A stretch of 38,073 bases of DNA, from assembly GCA_030578315.1 (NCBI GenBank), contig JAUQQL010000012.1, positions 1 to 38,073 on the forward strand. Direction: 5' to 3'. Both the position numbers and the translations under genes were made by a program. Below, piece after piece: positions 7,121 to 16,098 of the stretch. Below the pieces are notes generated by a model. The model saw only the letters and a program-made list of their open reading frames with translations, made no database searches and was not told the origin of the DNA. The DNA is from Thermodesulfobacteriota bacterium. Lineage in GTDB: Bacteria > Desulfobacterota > Thermodesulfobacteria > Thermodesulfobacteriales > Thermodesulfobacteriaceae. The stretch's first letter is position 1. Every line of letters begins with the position of its first letter.

Positions 7121-7639
7121 GTGTTAATCCCTGTTGCCAAAGTTTTAGGTCTTCATGGACTTAAAGGAGAGGTGCGCATCTCTTCTTTAAGTTTTTTTCA
7201 TGAATTTTTATACCAAATAAAGAGATTTTATTTAAAACCTCCTTCTGAAAGAGTTCTTGAGGTTGAGTCCTTTCGTAAAGGACCAGGCTATAGAATTTTT
7301 TTAGTTAAATTTAAAGACTTAGATTACGAAAACGCTAAAGAACTTATTAATGAAGAACTTTACATAAGAGTTGAAGACCTTCCGTCCCTTGAAGAAGGAG
7401 AATTTTATTTTTATCAATTAATTGGGTTAGAAGTAAAAGAGAAAATAGGAGAGGAAGAAAAATTTTGGGGAAAAGTGGTTGAAATTATGCCTGTAGGTGA
7501 GTATGAATTAGTTTTGATTAAAAAAGGAGGAGAAAGCTTTTACTTTCCTCTAGTAGAAGAATATGTGGAGAAATTGGATTTAGATAAGGGCGTTCTTTGG
7601 GTTAAGAACCTAAAATTTCTAGTAGATATACAGAAGTAA
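7121..7639 (+). CDS. rimM: Ribosome maturation factor RimM
   Basis: RimM helps assemble the head of the 30S subunit and binds ribosomal protein uS19. The N-terminal RimM beta-barrel begins VAKVLGLHGLKGEVRI, a family signature, and the C-terminal half (from about 95, FYFYQLIGLEV) is the PRC-barrel. The 172-residue length is normal. The GTG start lies 7 bases after khpA, so translation is probably coupled. Confidence 0.95.
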   Translation: MLIPVAKVLGLHGLKGEVRISSLSFFHEFLYQIKRFYLKPPSERVLEVESFRKGPGYRIFLVKFKDLDYENAKELINEELYIRVEDLPSLEEGEFYFYQLIGLEVKEKIGEEEKFWGKVVEIMPVGEYELVLIKKGGESFYFPLVEEYVEKLDLDKGVLWVKNLKFLVDIQK

Positions 7640-7658
7640 AATATTTCTTCTTAATTTT

Positions 7659-8966
7659 ATGCAGTTTGACATCTTAACTATATTTCCAGAATACTTTGCT
7701 TCTCCTCTTAAAGTAAGTCTTTTAGGAAAGGCTATAGAAAAGGGAGTTATTAAGGTAAAGATTTATAACTTAAGAGACTTCACTGAAGACAAACACAAGG
7801 TGGTTGACGATGTTCCCTATGGCGGCGGAGAAGGAATGGTTTTAAAACCTGAGCCTCTTTATAGAGCAATTTCTTTTATCAAGAAAGAAAACCCAGAAGC
7901 TTATGTTATTTACCTTTCCCCTCAAGGAAAGCTTTTAACTCAGAAACTAGCTGAAAAACTTTTAAAGAAAAAACATTTAGTTTTAATTTGCGGAAGATAC
8001 GAAGGAATTGACGAGAGAATAAGAGTTAATTTTGTAGAGGAAGAAATTTCTATAGGAGATTATGTAGTATTTGGGGGGGAGGTGGCATCTCTTGTACTTA
8101 TAGAAGTTATAAGTAGACTTATTCCGGGAGTGGTTGCTAAGAGAGACTCTGTAGAAAAGGAATCTTTTACAGCAGGACTTTTAAAGTATCCAGCCTATAC
8201 CCGACCAAGAGAATTTATGGGTTTTAAAGTTCCTGAAGTCCTTTTAAGTGGAAACCATGCTGAAATAAAAAAGTATAGAAAAAAACTTTCTCTAGAGTTG
8301 ACCTTGAAAAAAAGACCTTATCTTTTGGCTTCTCTTTCTTTAAGTAAAGAAGATTGGTTTATTTTAAGAGAACTTTTAGAAAGACAAAGACTTTATATTT
8401 TTTTAGTTCATTATCCAGTTTTTAATAAAAAAGGAGAAGTTATAGCCTCGGCTATAACTAATCTTGATCTACATGACCTTGCGCGTCTTGGTAGAACCTA
8501 TGGAGTTAAAGGAGTTTATGTAATACAGCCTCTTGATGACCAAAGAGAACTTGGAGAAAAATTACTCAGTTACTGGTTAGAAGGAAAAGGAGCCGAATAT
8601 AATCCCTTAAGAAAGGAAGCTATGAAACTTTTGAGATTTTTTAAAAATTTAGAAGAAGGTGTGAAAGAAGTTGAAAAAATAGAAGGAGAAAAACCTCTTC
8701 TTTTGGGGACAGATGCTTCTCCAAAACGAGAATTTATAACCTATGAAAAAGTAAGAGAGCTTTTATGGGAAAAACCTGTGGTCATAGTCCTTGGGACTGC
8801 CTGGGGATTAACTGAGGAAGTTATCAAAAAATGCGACTATTTTTTGGAACCTATTTGGGGTCGTTTAGACCCTTATAATCATCTTTCTGTTCGCAGTGCA
8901 GCTTCTATTTTGATAGACCGAATTTTAGGAATTTATAGCTTCTGTAAGAAAATTTTAAAAAATTAA
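7659..8966 (+). CDS. trmD: TrmD tRNA (m1G37) methyltransferase fused to a second SPOUT methyltransferase domain
   Basis: Residues 1 to about 225 are TrmD, which methylates N1 of G37 in tRNAs using SAM and prevents frameshifting. Signatures are DDVPYGGGEGM (50-60), YLSPQG (85-90), CGRYEGIDER (111-120), SIGDYVVFGGE (131-141), the trefoil knot region RLIPGV (153-158) and LLSGNHAEI (195-203). From about 243 a second domain begins (YIFLVHYPVFNKKGEVI...DLARLGRTYGVKGVYVIQP), and it continues with VIVLGTAWGLTEEV and NHLSVRSAASILIDRILG. This matches the RNA methyltransferase family (Methyltrn_RNA_4 type) normally encoded as a separate gene next to trmD in related bacteria. The residue aligned with the catalytic aspartate of E. 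coli TrmD (the D in EDSF) is Glu168 here. It lies 19 bases after rimM and has no clear ribosome binding site. Confidence 0.93.
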   Translation: MQFDILTIFPEYFASPLKVSLLGKAIEKGVIKVKIYNLRDFTEDKHKVVDDVPYGGGEGMVLKPEPLYRAISFIKKENPEAYVIYLSPQGKLLTQKLAEKLLKKKHLVLICGRYEGIDERIRVNFVEEEISIGDYVVFGGEVASLVLIEVISRLIPGVVAKRDSVEKESFTAGLLKYPAYTRPREFMGFKVPEVLLSGNHAEIKKYRKKLSLELTLKKRPYLLASLSLSKEDWFILRELLERQRLYIFLVHYPVFNKKGEVIASAITNLDLHDLARLGRTYGVKGVYVIQPLDDQRELGEKLLSYWLEGKGAEYNPLRKEAMKLLRFFKNLEEGVKEVEKIEGEKPLLLGTDASPKREFITYEKVRELLWEKPVVIVLGTAWGLTEEVIKKCDYFLEPIWGRLDPYNHLSVRSAASILIDRILGIYSFCKKILKN

Positions 8967-8988
8967 TAAGTTTTTTTTATTCTTAACC

Positions 8989-9017
8989 TTGTCTTTTTTA
9001 AGTGAGCTAATTATAAT
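8989..9017 (+). promoter_or_regulatory. Promoter of the glycogen cassette; predicts a near-leaderless transcript
   Basis: TTGTCT (8989-8994) and a perfect TATAAT (9012-9017) are 17 bases apart. The transcript should begin near 9024, only about 3 bases ahead of the ATG at 9027. No Shine-Dalgarno is present, consistent with leaderless translation. The region 8967-9026 holds nothing else. Confidence 0.65.
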
Positions 9018-9026
9018 TAAAATTAG

Positions 9027-10976
9027 ATGTTAACTCAACTTTTTAACCAATTTACACCTTATGAATGGGTAATAAGTAACAAAAAAGGTGGTTACGCCTT
9101 TGGAAGTGCCTTTCTTGGAAACTATCGTAAGTATCACGGCCTTCTTATTGCGGGAAAGGATACCGGAAAAAAAATTCATTTAGTAAGTAGTTTAGAAGAA
9201 AAAGTAATTTTTCCCTCAGGTTCAGAATATTTTTTAGATACTAATTTTTACAAAGATATAATTTATCCTGAAGGTTATAAGCTTATTAAACAGTTTTTTT
9301 ATCAGCCTTATCCTAAATTTTACTATATTTGTCCTGAAAAAGGGGATTTTTTTCTCAAAAAATCTATTAGAATGAACGAAAATAAGAATATCCTATTGCT
9401 CAGTTATAAAAACCTAGGTTCTTATCCTTTTAAACTTTTTTTAAGACCTAAACTTAGTTTTAGAGACCATCACAAGGTAGGATGTGTTTCTGACTGGGAG
9501 AGGGCTTTTACTCATATAGAAATTTATAAAGATTCTGCTTTAGTTATAAAAGAGGAAGAAAGTCTTTTTACTTATATTTCTAAGGGAAACCTTTTTGAAG
9601 AACCTGTTTTTTACTATCAGGTTTATTATCCCTTAGAAGCTGTAAGAGGGTATCCTGCTTACGAAGACCTTTTTTCTCCATTTTTTATAGAAGTGGAGCT
9701 AAGTGGAGGCGAGACTTTTCATCTTATTTTTAGTGAAGTCCTTCTTAAGGACTTTAAAGCCGAGGTAAAAAAGGTGGAAAATCGTTACCGGGGGTATCCT
9801 GAGCTTAAACTTAAGAAAAACCCTCAATATTCCTACAAAGAGTATTTAAAGATTTTAGAATTGAGTTTAAGAAATTTTCTTTTGGAAGAGGATGTGGTAG
9901 CTGGATTTCCTTGGTTTCATACTTGGGGAAGGGATACTTTCATAGGCCTTCCAGCTCTTTTTTATTTAGAAGAAGGTTTTGAACTATGTTTTAAAATTTT
10001 TAAGCACTATCAGAAACTTATTAAAAATGGTCTTATACCTAATGTAGCTGGACCTAGAGAAGAAATTAACTATAATTCTGTAGATGCAACTCTGTGGTAT
10101 GTTTTGCGTATTTTTCAATTTTTAGAATTTTTTAAAGATAAAATTTCTTTATCTCAAAAATCGGAACTTTTAAATACTGTAGAACTTATTATAAAAGAAT
10201 TTCTGAGTAACCCGTTACTTCCTTTTAAAGTAGATTTAGAAGATGGACTTATTGAAATTCCTGAAACTACAGGTTTAGCCTTAACTTGGATGGATGTGAT
10301 GATTGATGGTATTCCCATTACTCCTCGTTATGGGAAACCAATAGAAATTTCAGCTTTGTGGTTTAATGTGCTAAGTTTAGCTTTAAAGTATTTAGAAGGG
10401 AAAATTCAATTTGACTTAATTTCTTTAGTTGAGAAACAGAGGATAAATTTAAAAAGGTATTTTAATGGAGAACTTTGGGCAGATAGAATTTATAAGGGAG
10501 AACCTATTTTTGAGATTCGTCCAAACTTTGTAATAGCTTTGTCTTTGCCTGTAAATTTTGCAGATGCCTTTTCTTTGGGAAAGGCTGTTGAAATAACTAA
10601 AAAGGAACTTTTAACTTCTTATGGCCTTAGGTCTCTTTCTCCTAGACATTCTCATTTTAGAAAAAAATATTTTGGAACTCAATATATGAGAGATTTGGCT
10701 TATCATAACGGAACTGTTTGGGTTTGGTTACTTTATCCATATGCAGAACTTTTGAAAAAAGTTTTACCTAAAGAAAAGCTCCTAAGTGAGTTAGATTCTT
10801 TAGTAAAAGTTTTTAGAGAATATTTTATCAAGGGCAAGTTAAGCAGTATCCCAGAACTATACGATGGTGAAAATCCTTACTATCCTAAAGGAGCTCCTGC
10901 ACAGTTTTGGTCAGTAGCTGCAGTGTTTTTGATTGAAAAAGAGATTGAAAAGTTAAAAAAGGAGGTAACTTTATGA
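9027..10976 (+). CDS. Glycogen debranching enzyme (amylo-alpha-1,6-glucosidase type)
   Basis: The protein removes alpha-1,6 branches from glycogen-like glucan. The N-terminal domain (about 1-235) begins with the archaeal/bacterial GDE pattern GGYAFGSAFLGNYRKYHGLL. The C-terminal (alpha/alpha)6 barrel (about 270-640) contains GFPWFHTWGRDTFIGLPAL (292-310), with the acidic residue of WGRDTF typical of the GH133/GDE_C family. The 649-residue length fits the short single-activity form found in thermophiles. It is the first gene of a four-gene glucan operon and overlaps the next by 4 bases (ATGA). Its own promoter predicts a leaderless message. Confidence 0.9.
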   Translation: MLTQLFNQFTPYEWVISNKKGGYAFGSAFLGNYRKYHGLLIAGKDTGKKIHLVSSLEEKVIFPSGSEYFLDTNFYKDIIYPEGYKLIKQFFYQPYPKFYYICPEKGDFFLKKSIRMNENKNILLLSYKNLGSYPFKLFLRPKLSFRDHHKVGCVSDWERAFTHIEIYKDSALVIKEEESLFTYISKGNLFEEPVFYYQVYYPLEAVRGYPAYEDLFSPFFIEVELSGGETFHLIFSEVLLKDFKAEVKKVENRYRGYPELKLKKNPQYSYKEYLKILELSLRNFLLEEDVVAGFPWFHTWGRDTFIGLPALFYLEEGFELCFKIFKHYQKLIKNGLIPNVAGPREEINYNSVDATLWYVLRIFQFLEFFKDKISLSQKSELLNTVELIIKEFLSNPLLPFKVDLEDGLIEIPETTGLALTWMDVMIDGIPITPRYGKPIEISALWFNVLSLALKYLEGKIQFDLISLVEKQRINLKRYFNGELWADRIYKGEPIFEIRPNFVIALSLPVNFADAFSLGKAVEITKKELLTSYGLRSLSPRHSHFRKKYFGTQYMRDLAYHNGTVWVWLLYPYAELLKKVLPKEKLLSELDSLVKVFREYFIKGKLSSIPELYDGENPYYPKGAPAQFWSVAAVFLIEKEIEKLKKEVTL

Positions 10977-12259
10977 AAGTTTTAATGTTAACTTGGGAAT
11001 ATCCTCCTTTTATTGTAGGAGGATTGGGGATGGCTTGTTATGGACTTTTTAAAGCTCTTTCGGAGTTGGGAATAACTTTATATATGATTTTACCTACTAA
11101 GGAAAAAGTTTTTTTTGAAATAGACTCTCCCTTTGCTGCGGATTATCCTGCAGCTAAAACTTGGGAGAAAAAGCAAATGGCTCCTTTACCTCTTAAATTT
11201 TATCATTTTCATTATTTAGAACCTGAAGGTGGATACCTAATTTTTAAAGAAGGATTAATTAAGGAAAAGAAAGAATATAAAGAAGGACTTCAATTTTTTC
11301 CAACTCCTCGGGAAGTATTAAAAAGAATAGAATTTAATTTATCTCAGGAAAATTCAATTTTAAGTAAGGTAAGACTCTACACAGAAAATGTTTTAGAAAT
11401 AGCTGAAAATCTTGATTTTGACTTAGTTCACGCTCATGATTGGTTAACTTATCCTGCAGGGCTTTTTTTAAAAAACACAAAAAAAATTCCTCTAATTTCT
11501 CATATTCATGCCACAGAGTTTGACAGGGCTTTAGGTTACGGACATCCTTTAATTCACGAAATAGAATATTTGGGTTTGAATTACTCAGAAAAAGTAATAG
11601 CTGTTTCTAACTATACAGCAGATATTATAAAAGAACATTACTATATACCGAAGGAAAAAATAGAAGTGGTTCACAATGCTTTTACAGCGTTTACTGAAAA
11701 ACCTTTTAAGGTTAAAAAATTTAAAGAACCTGTAGTTTTATTTCTTGGAAGGTTGACACCTCAGAAGGGACCTAAAATTTTCTTGGAAATAGCTAAGAAA
11801 GTTTTGGAAAAGGAAAGTAAAGTGCGTTTTTTAATTGCAGGCACAGGAGAGATGGAACGAGAGTTAATGTTAGAAGCTGCAAGTTTGGGTATAGGAACCC
11901 ACATATTATTTACAGGGTTTCTTACCAGAAAGGAAGTGGAAGCAGCTTTAAGTATGTCGGAAATAGTAGTTATGCCTTCTGTATCAGAACCATTTGGAAT
12001 AGTTGCTTTAGAAGCTATGTATTTTGGATGTGCTCTTATTATTTCTAAACAGTCGGGAGTTGCAGAAGTAATAGAGAACGCTTACAAGGTTGATTTCTGG
12101 GATGTAGATAAAATGGTAGAAATAATTATAGAACTTTTACAAAATCCTGATAAAATAGAAAAGTTAAAATTAAGAGCTAGAGAGGAAGTTAAAAAGTTTT
12201 CTTGGAGAGATAGAGCAGAAAAGGTTTTACAGATCTATCGTGAACTTTTAATTAACTGA
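10973..12259 (+). CDS. GT4/GT5-type glycosyltransferase, probable glycogen synthase
   Basis: A GT-B fold retaining glycosyltransferase, probably extending alpha-1,4-glucan from a nucleotide sugar. The N-terminus MLTWEYPPFIVGGLGM carries the Gly-Gly-Leu loop of glycogen/starch synthases, though the lysine usual in the KxGGL motif of bacterial GlgA is absent (IVGGL here). The C-terminal domain has FLGRLTPQKGP and the E-x7-E motif SEPFGIVALEAM. At 428 residues it is shorter than E. coli GlgA and closer to archaeal-type enzymes. It sits between debranching enzyme and GH57 genes, which supports a glycogen role. Another GT4 function cannot be excluded from sequence alone. Confidence 0.82.
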   Translation: MKVLMLTWEYPPFIVGGLGMACYGLFKALSELGITLYMILPTKEKVFFEIDSPFAADYPAAKTWEKKQMAPLPLKFYHFHYLEPEGGYLIFKEGLIKEKKEYKEGLQFFPTPREVLKRIEFNLSQENSILSKVRLYTENVLEIAENLDFDLVHAHDWLTYPAGLFLKNTKKIPLISHIHATEFDRALGYGHPLIHEIEYLGLNYSEKVIAVSNYTADIIKEHYYIPKEKIEVVHNAFTAFTEKPFKVKKFKEPVVLFLGRLTPQKGPKIFLEIAKKVLEKESKVRFLIAGTGEMERELMLEAASLGIGTHILFTGFLTRKEVEAALSMSEIVVMPSVSEPFGIVALEAMYFGCALIISKQSGVAEVIENAYKVDFWDVDKMVEIIIELLQNPDKIEKLKLRAREEVKKFSWRDRAEKVLQIYRELLIN

Positions 12260-12269
12260 AGTTTTAAGT

Positions 12270-13472
12270 ATGCTTTATGTAATTTTTTACTTTCAAGTTC
12301 ACCAACCTTACAGAATAAGAAATTTTTCTATTTTTGAAGTAGGTGGACCAAACAATTATTTTGACGAGGAACTTAACCGTTATATTATTCACAAGGTAGC
12401 TGAAAAGTGTTATCTTCCTGCGAACAATTTGTTTAAAAACCTTATAGAAAGTTCTGAAGGAAGGTTTAAGATTTCTTACAGTATTACAGGTACTTTTTTG
12501 GAGCAGGTTAAAAAGTATAAACCTGAGGTATTAGATTCTTTTTTAGAACTTGCTAAGACTGGAGCTGTAGAGTTTATAAACGAAACTTACTATCATTCTT
12601 TAGCATCTATTTTTGATGTTGAGGAATTTTTAGAACAAGTGGAAGAACACTTTGAAATTATAAAAAATGAATTTGGATTTTTGTCTACTACTTTTAGAAA
12701 TACGGAGTTAATTTACTTTGATAAGCTTTCGGATATTTTATTAAACTTTCCTTATATTAAAACCATTTTAATAGAAGGAGCAGACCATATACTTAAAGGT
12801 GAACTTCCTGTTTATCCTCGGCTTTCTTATAATCATGCTCATCTTCTTCTTTTAAAACATTACAAACTTTCGGATGACATAGCTTTTCGTTTTAGTAACA
12901 CAAGATGGGAAGAATATCCTCTTACTGCAGAAAAGTATGTTCAGTGGATAAAGGACTTAAGGTTAGTAGAAAAGGAAGGAAAAAACCTTTATTTAAATCT
13001 GTTTATGGATTACGAAACCTTTGGAGAACATCAATGGAAGGAAACAGGGATTTTTGAATTTATTAAAAAATTAGTTGAGTTAATCTTAGAAGACCAGGAA
13101 ATTTGTTTTCTTTGGCCTTCTGAGGTAAGACAAACTTTAAATTATACTCCGCAAGTTCTTTCTGTTCCTAATCCTACTTCTTGGGCGGATACAGAAAGAG
13201 ATCTTTCTGCCTGGTTGTCCAATCCTCTTCAGTGGAATGCAATGAAAACTTGTTTTGAATTTTTAAAAAAAGCTAAACAAAAGGGCAAAAGAGATCTTAT
13301 TTTTAATCTTAAAAAACTTACCACTTCAGACCACTTTTATTATATGTGTATAAAATATTTTCAAGACGGAGATGTCCATAAGTATTTTTCTCCCTATCCT
13401 TCTCCTGAGCATGCTTATAGGTATTATATAAATATTTTAACTGATATAGAAGAAAGATTAGAGGGAGAATAA
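12270..13472 (+). CDS. GH57 glycoside hydrolase, alpha-amylase-like
   Basis: The five conserved GH57 regions are visible: HQP at 11-13; EFINETYYHSL near 101-111; the nucleophile Glu146 in FRNTELIY; the acid/base Asp247 in FMDYETFGEH; and WADTERDLSAWL near the C-terminus. Both catalytic residues are present, so it should be active on alpha-glucans. The 400-residue length fits alpha-amylase-like GH57 members better than the longer GH57 branching enzymes or amylopullulanases. It follows the synthase by 10 bases without a clear ribosome binding site. It may trim or disproportionate glycogen chains; the exact bond and product are inferred. Confidence 0.87.
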   Translation: MLYVIFYFQVHQPYRIRNFSIFEVGGPNNYFDEELNRYIIHKVAEKCYLPANNLFKNLIESSEGRFKISYSITGTFLEQVKKYKPEVLDSFLELAKTGAVEFINETYYHSLASIFDVEEFLEQVEEHFEIIKNEFGFLSTTFRNTELIYFDKLSDILLNFPYIKTILIEGADHILKGELPVYPRLSYNHAHLLLLKHYKLSDDIAFRFSNTRWEEYPLTAEKYVQWIKDLRLVEKEGKNLYLNLFMDYETFGEHQWKETGIFEFIKKLVELILEDQEICFLWPSEVRQTLNYTPQVLSVPNPTSWADTERDLSAWLSNPLQWNAMKTCFEFLKKAKQKGKRDLIFNLKKLTTSDHFYYMCIKYFQDGDVHKYFSPYPSPEHAYRYYINILTDIEERLEGE

Positions 13473-13474
13473 AG

Positions 13475-16036
13475 ATGGAATTTAAAAAATTTTTCGTTTA
13501 TCCTAAAATTCCAAAGGAATTGGAAAAGTGGTTAACTATTTCCAATAATTTGTGGTTTAGCTGGGATTATAGAGCTCTTTCTCTTTTTTATAAGATAGAT
13601 GCCAATCTTTTTAGACTAGTTGAGAGAAATCCAGTTAAATTTATTCACTTTCTTCCTAAGGGTAGATTAGAATCTTTAGCAGAGGATAAAAGATTCTTAA
13701 TGGATTTAGAAGAGGTCTGGGAAAGATTTGAGGATTATAAAAAAAGAGAGTCTATTTTAAAAGACTATTTAAATTTTTCTTCAGACGATTACATAGCTTA
13801 TTTTTGTACGGAATTTGCTTTTCATGAAGCTATACCTATTTATGCAGGAGGGTTAGGGGTTCTAGCTAGTGACATAATTATAGGAGCCTCGGACTTAGAT
13901 TTACCTATAGTTGCTGTAGGGCTATTTTATAAGTATGGATATTTTAAACAAGTCATAGAACCTTCAAAGATGCAGTTAGAGGAGCCTGAAAATATAGATA
14001 AGTTTTTAAATTTAACTAAAGAAGTAAGAGACTCTCAAGGCAATCCTATTTTAATAGAAGTTAAAATTTTGGGACAACCTGTAAAAGTAAAAATTTGGCG
14101 TATAGATATAGGTAAAAGATTATGTCTTCTTTTAGATACAGACCTACCCGAAAATCCTCCCGAGTCTAGAGAGATCTTAAATTATCTTTACGCTGGTGAA
14201 CCTGAAAGAAGAATAAAACAAGAAATTATTTTGGGTATAGGAGGTTATAAGGCTTTAAAAGCAGTTTTTGGCAAGGAACCCAAGATATACCATTTAAATG
14301 AAGGTCACTCGGCTTTCGTAATACTTTCTCGTCTCAAAGAATTGGTTAAGGAAAAGGGACTTAGTTTTGAAGAAGCTAAAATGTTGATTAAAGAAAGCAC
14401 TGTGTTTACTACTCATACTCCGGTTATTTCTGGAAATGAACATTTTGATATTCAGTTAGTAAGTAAGTATTTAGCTCCAGAGGTTGAAGAATTGGGTATT
14501 AAGTTAGAGGATTTTTTGAATGAGGGATGTTTGCCGGGGGATAAAACTATTTTTTGGTTACCGGCTTTAGCAATTCGTTATGCTAATCATATTAATGCTG
14601 TTTCAAAAATGCACCAAAACACTACAAAAAAAATGTGGCACCCTTTATTTAAAGAACTTCTGTTAGAGGAAGTTCCTATAGATTATATTACCAATGGAGT
14701 TCATTGGAGGTGGTTGAGCGAACCTTTTTACGATGTGTTGGAAAAATACCTAGGTCCTTATTTTATATACCTTTCTTCTGAAGATAAAGCTTGGGAAGAA
14801 ATTTTTAAAATCCCGGATGAAGAAATATGGGAGGCTCACAGAAGAAATAAGTACCGTTTAATTAATTACATTAAAAGATTTACAGAAGAAAGGTTGAGGA
14901 AAAAGGGTTTTTATAAAACTAAAACCGAAATCGGTCCCAAACTTTTAAAAGCTCATAATCTGATTATTTCCTGTGCCAGAAGAATTACGGGGTATAAAAG
15001 AAATACTTTAATTCTTTTCGACGAAGAAAGATTGAGCGAGATTTTAAAAAATTCTACTAAACCGGTTATTCTTATTTTTGCTGGTAAAGCTCATCCTAGA
15101 GACTTAGAAGGAAAAAAAATGATACAAAGAATTCTAGAATTTAGAGAAAAATACGACCTAGAAGATAATATTTTGTTTTTAGAAAATTACGATATTCACT
15201 TAGCTAGATACCTTATTTGGGGTTCAGATGTGTGGCTTAATACCCCTCTAAGACCTATGGAAGCAAGTGGGACTTCTGGTATGAAGGCAGGTTTAAACGG
15301 GGTTTTACATTTGAGTGTGATGGATGGATGGTGGATAGAAGGATTTACTGGAGAAAATGGATGGCCTATATATCCGAAGGAAGGACTTCCTCCCTATAAT
15401 TATTACGAAGCTAATCAGATCTATAATCTTTTGGAAAATGAAATAGTAGACCTTTTTTATGAGAGAGACGAAGAGGGAATTCCACGAGAATGGGTAAGAA
15501 GAATGAAACAAGCTATATATAATGCTTGTAAGTATTATAGTATTAACAGAGTACTTTTAGAATATGTTCAAAAATTTTACAAACCAGCTACTGAAAGTAT
15601 TAACTTTCTTACGGAAAATAATTACGAAAATTTGCGAAAAATTGAAAATGAAAGAAAAATATTGTTAGAGAGATGGGCAGGTATAAATATTTTGAATATA
15701 TATGACAATATAAAAAAAGAAGAAGTTTGGGAAGGTTCAGAGTTAGAAATTGTAGTAGAAGTAGATTTAAACGGTTTACCACAAGAATTAATAGAAGTTG
15801 AACTGGTATGTATCAATGAAATAATATGTATAAAAGAAACAGTAGAGGAAGAAGAAACAATTACTAAAGTAGAATTTTATCCTATTGCTTTTGAAAAGTA
15901 TGAGAATAATAAAGCTATTTTTAAAACTAGTTTTCCACTAATAGGACATGGTTTGAGAAAATACAATGTAAGAATTGTTCCTAAAAATAGATTTATAAGA
16001 AAATCCTATCCTGATTTAGTAAAGTGGAAAAGTTGA
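13475..16036 (+). CDS. glgP: Alpha-glucan (glycogen/maltodextrin) phosphorylase, DUF3417 type
   Basis: The enzyme releases glucose-1-phosphate from alpha-1,4-glucan using phosphate and pyridoxal phosphate. An N-terminal DUF3417 domain (about 1-105, WLTISNNLWFSWDYRALSLF) precedes the GT35 catalytic core. The core shows YFCTEFAFHE, IYHLNEGHSAF, FTTHTPV and the PLP site EASGTSGMKAGLNG, with the Schiff-base Lys604. The last 100 or so residues form a beta-rich extension seen in this AlgP-like subfamily. At 853 residues it is complete. It starts 2 bases after GH57. Downstream DNA (16037-16098) is nearly pure A/T, including an 18-bp palindrome AAAAAATAATTATTTTTT. Confidence 0.95.
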   Translation: MEFKKFFVYPKIPKELEKWLTISNNLWFSWDYRALSLFYKIDANLFRLVERNPVKFIHFLPKGRLESLAEDKRFLMDLEEVWERFEDYKKRESILKDYLNFSSDDYIAYFCTEFAFHEAIPIYAGGLGVLASDIIIGASDLDLPIVAVGLFYKYGYFKQVIEPSKMQLEEPENIDKFLNLTKEVRDSQGNPILIEVKILGQPVKVKIWRIDIGKRLCLLLDTDLPENPPESREILNYLYAGEPERRIKQEIILGIGGYKALKAVFGKEPKIYHLNEGHSAFVILSRLKELVKEKGLSFEEAKMLIKESTVFTTHTPVISGNEHFDIQLVSKYLAPEVEELGIKLEDFLNEGCLPGDKTIFWLPALAIRYANHINAVSKMHQNTTKKMWHPLFKELLLEEVPIDYITNGVHWRWLSEPFYDVLEKYLGPYFIYLSSEDKAWEEIFKIPDEEIWEAHRRNKYRLINYIKRFTEERLRKKGFYKTKTEIGPKLLKAHNLIISCARRITGYKRNTLILFDEERLSEILKNSTKPVILIFAGKAHPRDLEGKKMIQRILEFREKYDLEDNILFLENYDIHLARYLIWGSDVWLNTPLRPMEASGTSGMKAGLNGVLHLSVMDGWWIEGFTGENGWPIYPKEGLPPYNYYEANQIYNLLENEIVDLFYERDEEGIPREWVRRMKQAIYNACKYYSINRVLLEYVQKFYKPATESINFLTENNYENLRKIENERKILLERWAGINILNIYDNIKKEEVWEGSELEIVVEVDLNGLPQELIEVELVCINEIICIKETVEEEETITKVEFYPIAFEKYENNKAIFKTSFPLIGHGLRKYNVRIVPKNRFIRKSYPDLVKWKS

Positions 16037-16098
16037 AAAAATAAAAAAAATAATTATTTTTTAAAAAATAACTAATTAAAAAATAAAAAGGAGAGATT

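Noticed and set aside
16037-16098. Rho-independent terminator after the phosphorylase gene
   Set aside because: The palindrome is entirely A/T and would make a very weak hairpin, especially at high temperature; no GC stem is present.
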